Of a DNA stretch of 22,970 nucleotides, positions 21,296 through 22,970 are shown in pieces. A program made the position numbers and the translations under genes. Each line of letters opens with the position of its first letter. Position 1 is the stretch's first letter. Where the stretch lies: positions 17,179 through 40,148 of the forward strand of contig NW_005179045.1 in assembly GCF_000350225.1 (NCBI RefSeq). The letters are read 5' to 3'. Below the pieces are notes generated by a model. It was given only the letters and a program-made list of their open reading frames with translations, searched no databases and had not been told where the DNA came from. This stretch comes from Chondrus crispus. Taxonomy: Eukaryota > Rhodophyta > Florideophyceae > Gigartinales > Gigartinaceae.

Positions 21296-22970
21296 ATGGA
21301 TGACAAGGCGCGCATAGCTGAACTAGAGGCTGAAAACGCCCGCCTCTTGCGATTGCTCCAGTCGCACGACATTGAATCGACACGTGGTGATACAAAGGCA
21401 TCGTCAGACGAGGTGCAAGCGAAAGCAACCGAACTCACCACCACCCAAAAAGTCAGCCTTTTCTTGGATCTATTCGAGGGCCGCTCGGATCTCTTCGCGG
21501 TACGGTGGGAAAGCGCCTCGAGTGCGCGGAGCGGCTATGCACCCGCCTGTGCCAATGAATGGCGCCCAGGTATCTGCCAAAAGCCCCGCGTCAAGTGCTC
21601 GGATTGCAGCCATCGGCAGTTCGTACCGCTTGACGATACCGCGGTCTACAAGCACCTGTCGGGCGCTCAAACCGTGGGGGTCTACCCGCTTCGACCAGAC
21701 AACACTTGCCGATTTCTTGCGATTGATTTTGACTCAAGCTCGTGGCGCGAGGACGCGATGGCCTATTTTGAATCATGCCAAACCCTTGAGGTGCCGGCTG
21801 CGCTAGAGATCTCGCGCTCTGGTGAGGGCGCCCATGTCTGGATTTTCTTTGAAACCGCGATCCCAGCGAGTGAAGCGCGTCAATTGGGCACCGCACTCAT
21901 TAGCTATACATGCGCCCGTACCCGCCAGCTCGAGTTGGATTCGTACGATCGCCTCTTTCCCAGCCAGGATGTGATGCCCAGTGGTGGCTTTGGTAATCTC
22001 ATCGCCCTACCCCTTCAAAAGCTGCGTCGCGATGAGCAATGCAGCGTCTTCGTCGATCAGCACTGGCAACCGTATGCCGATCAGTGGGCCTACTTGCAGG
22101 GTATTAAGCGGCTGTCGATCGCGGCAGCCCGGGCATTCACGGCGACCGCCAGCGGCGGTGGCCATCCGCTTGATGTATCGTTCATTGATGAGCAAGACCT
22201 GGCAAAACCGTGGGATCGAAGCCCTGCCCCACTGGCGGATCTACCTGAATCGCTGCCCATATCAATCGACCTCACGATCGCGAACCTGCTCTACTTTGAG
22301 AAGTCCCAACTGCCGATCGCGCTAGCAAACCGCCTCATTCGATTGGCCGCCTTTCAAAACCCCGCTTTCCACAAGGCGCAAGCGCTCCGATTGTCGGTTT
22401 GGGACAAACCCCGTGTGATCGGGTGCGCCCAAAATTATCCAAAACACATCGCTCTGCCGCGCGGCTGCTTTGATGCTGCCGAACGCCTTTTAAAGGAACA
22501 CAACATTAGTTGCCAAATCGCTGACGAGCGATTTCAGGGAAATCCTATTGAGGTGCACTTCTCCGGACAATTACGGGATGAGCAAAAAACCGCCCTGGCG
22601 GCCTTACACAAGCACGAAATCGGTGTACTGAGCGCGCCAACTGGTTTTGGCAAGACGGTGACGGCCAGCGCTGTGATCGCTCACCGGGGTGTGAACACCC
22701 TGATCTTGGTTCATCGATCGGAACTGCTGAGGCAGTGACGCGAGCAGTTGACCTCGCTCCTTGGCGTTAGTGAGGAAACGATTGGCAGTATCGGCGGCGG
22801 TCGATCCCGGCCCACTGGGCGCATCGATATCGCCCTGGTGCAGTCCGTTTCCCGGCGCGGTGAGGTCGATCCGCTGGTTCAGCGATACGGCCAGGTGATC
22901 GTCGATGAGTGTCACCACGTGGGGGCAGTATCGTTTGAGGCGATCTTAAGCAGCGTACACGCTCGGTTTG
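21296..22970 (+). pseudogene. AEP primase / SF2 helicase of TOTE type, interrupted by an in-frame TGA, runs off right edge
   Basis: The first 480 codons start with a leucine-zipper coiled coil (1-25), then a zinc cluster with Cys85, Cys94, Cys101 and Cys104. An archaeo-eukaryotic primase core follows: DFD at 144-146, the GEGAHVWIFF motif with His180, and DRLFPSQDVMPSGGFGNLIALPLQ. Then an SF2 helicase begins with Walker A APTGFGKT (447-454) and LVHRSELLRQ. The next codon (22736-22738) is TGA, where relatives have Trp. Beyond it the same frame continues with REQLTSLLG and IVDECHHV, the DECH box, to the edge. This pairing of domains is known from TOTE conflict systems, thought to defend against invading DNA. 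Without suppression the product lacks most of the helicase. It may be a recent nonsense mutation or a sequencing error. Confidence 0.85.

Noticed and set aside
21296..22970. TGA read as tryptophan (alternative code)
   Set aside because: Other genes here, such as the peroxidase, the IS110 transposase and vapB, use TGA as a normal stop, so a code change is not supported.

Overview
The window reads as a bacterial, probably proteobacterial (gamma or beta) accessory region of moderate GC. The evidence is class I lipoproteins, Crp/Fnr and LuxR-type regulators, IS110/IS1111 and IS6 elements, and two sites that closely match the proteobacterial Xer dif consensus. No rRNA, tRNA or CRISPR array was seen. 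Genus cannot be assigned from the sequence alone.

Left block (1-9551). Four minus-strand genes are packed head to tail with 0-4 base junctions. In transcription order they encode a large CHAT-like/class III cyclase/STAND ATPase/TPR protein, a cytochrome P450 with a C-terminal extra domain, a DyP-type heme peroxidase, and a patatin-like phospholipase that runs off the left edge. A divergent Crp/Fnr-type cNMP-binding regulator starts about 400 bases away, and a PAS-LuxR regulator converges on it. The P450 has lost the ExxR pair and the oxygen-activating I-helix threonine, while keeping the heme cysteine. That pattern is known from P450s that rearrange peroxides. I infer a lipid release and hydroperoxide/oxylipin pathway under cyclic-nucleotide control; a cNMP-triggered patatin defence unit is the main alternative.

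Middle block (9552-17001). A regulatory spacer with strong palindromes precedes an intact IS110/IS1111-type element, whose roughly 310-base tail is the expected place for a bridge/seeker RNA. Next come a PhcB-like methyltransferase gene and a 1406-residue lipoprotein with six Ig-like repeats.

Right block (17002-22970). This is an array of toxin-antitoxin modules: a decayed Phd-type antitoxin, an RHH/PIN pair, a FitA-type VapBC pair, and an antitoxin followed by a broken PIN toxin. Two 66-base direct repeats, each starting with a 28-base dif-like XerC/XerD site, flank the second module together with an IS6 element. Both intact minus-strand operons have a promoter/operator that would give a leaderless mRNA just inside a dif-like or possible dif-like site. 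This looks like a Xer-mobile TA cassette array. The window ends with an unknown gene and an AEP primase/SF2 helicase gene of the TOTE type, which is interrupted by one in-frame TGA where a tryptophan is expected.
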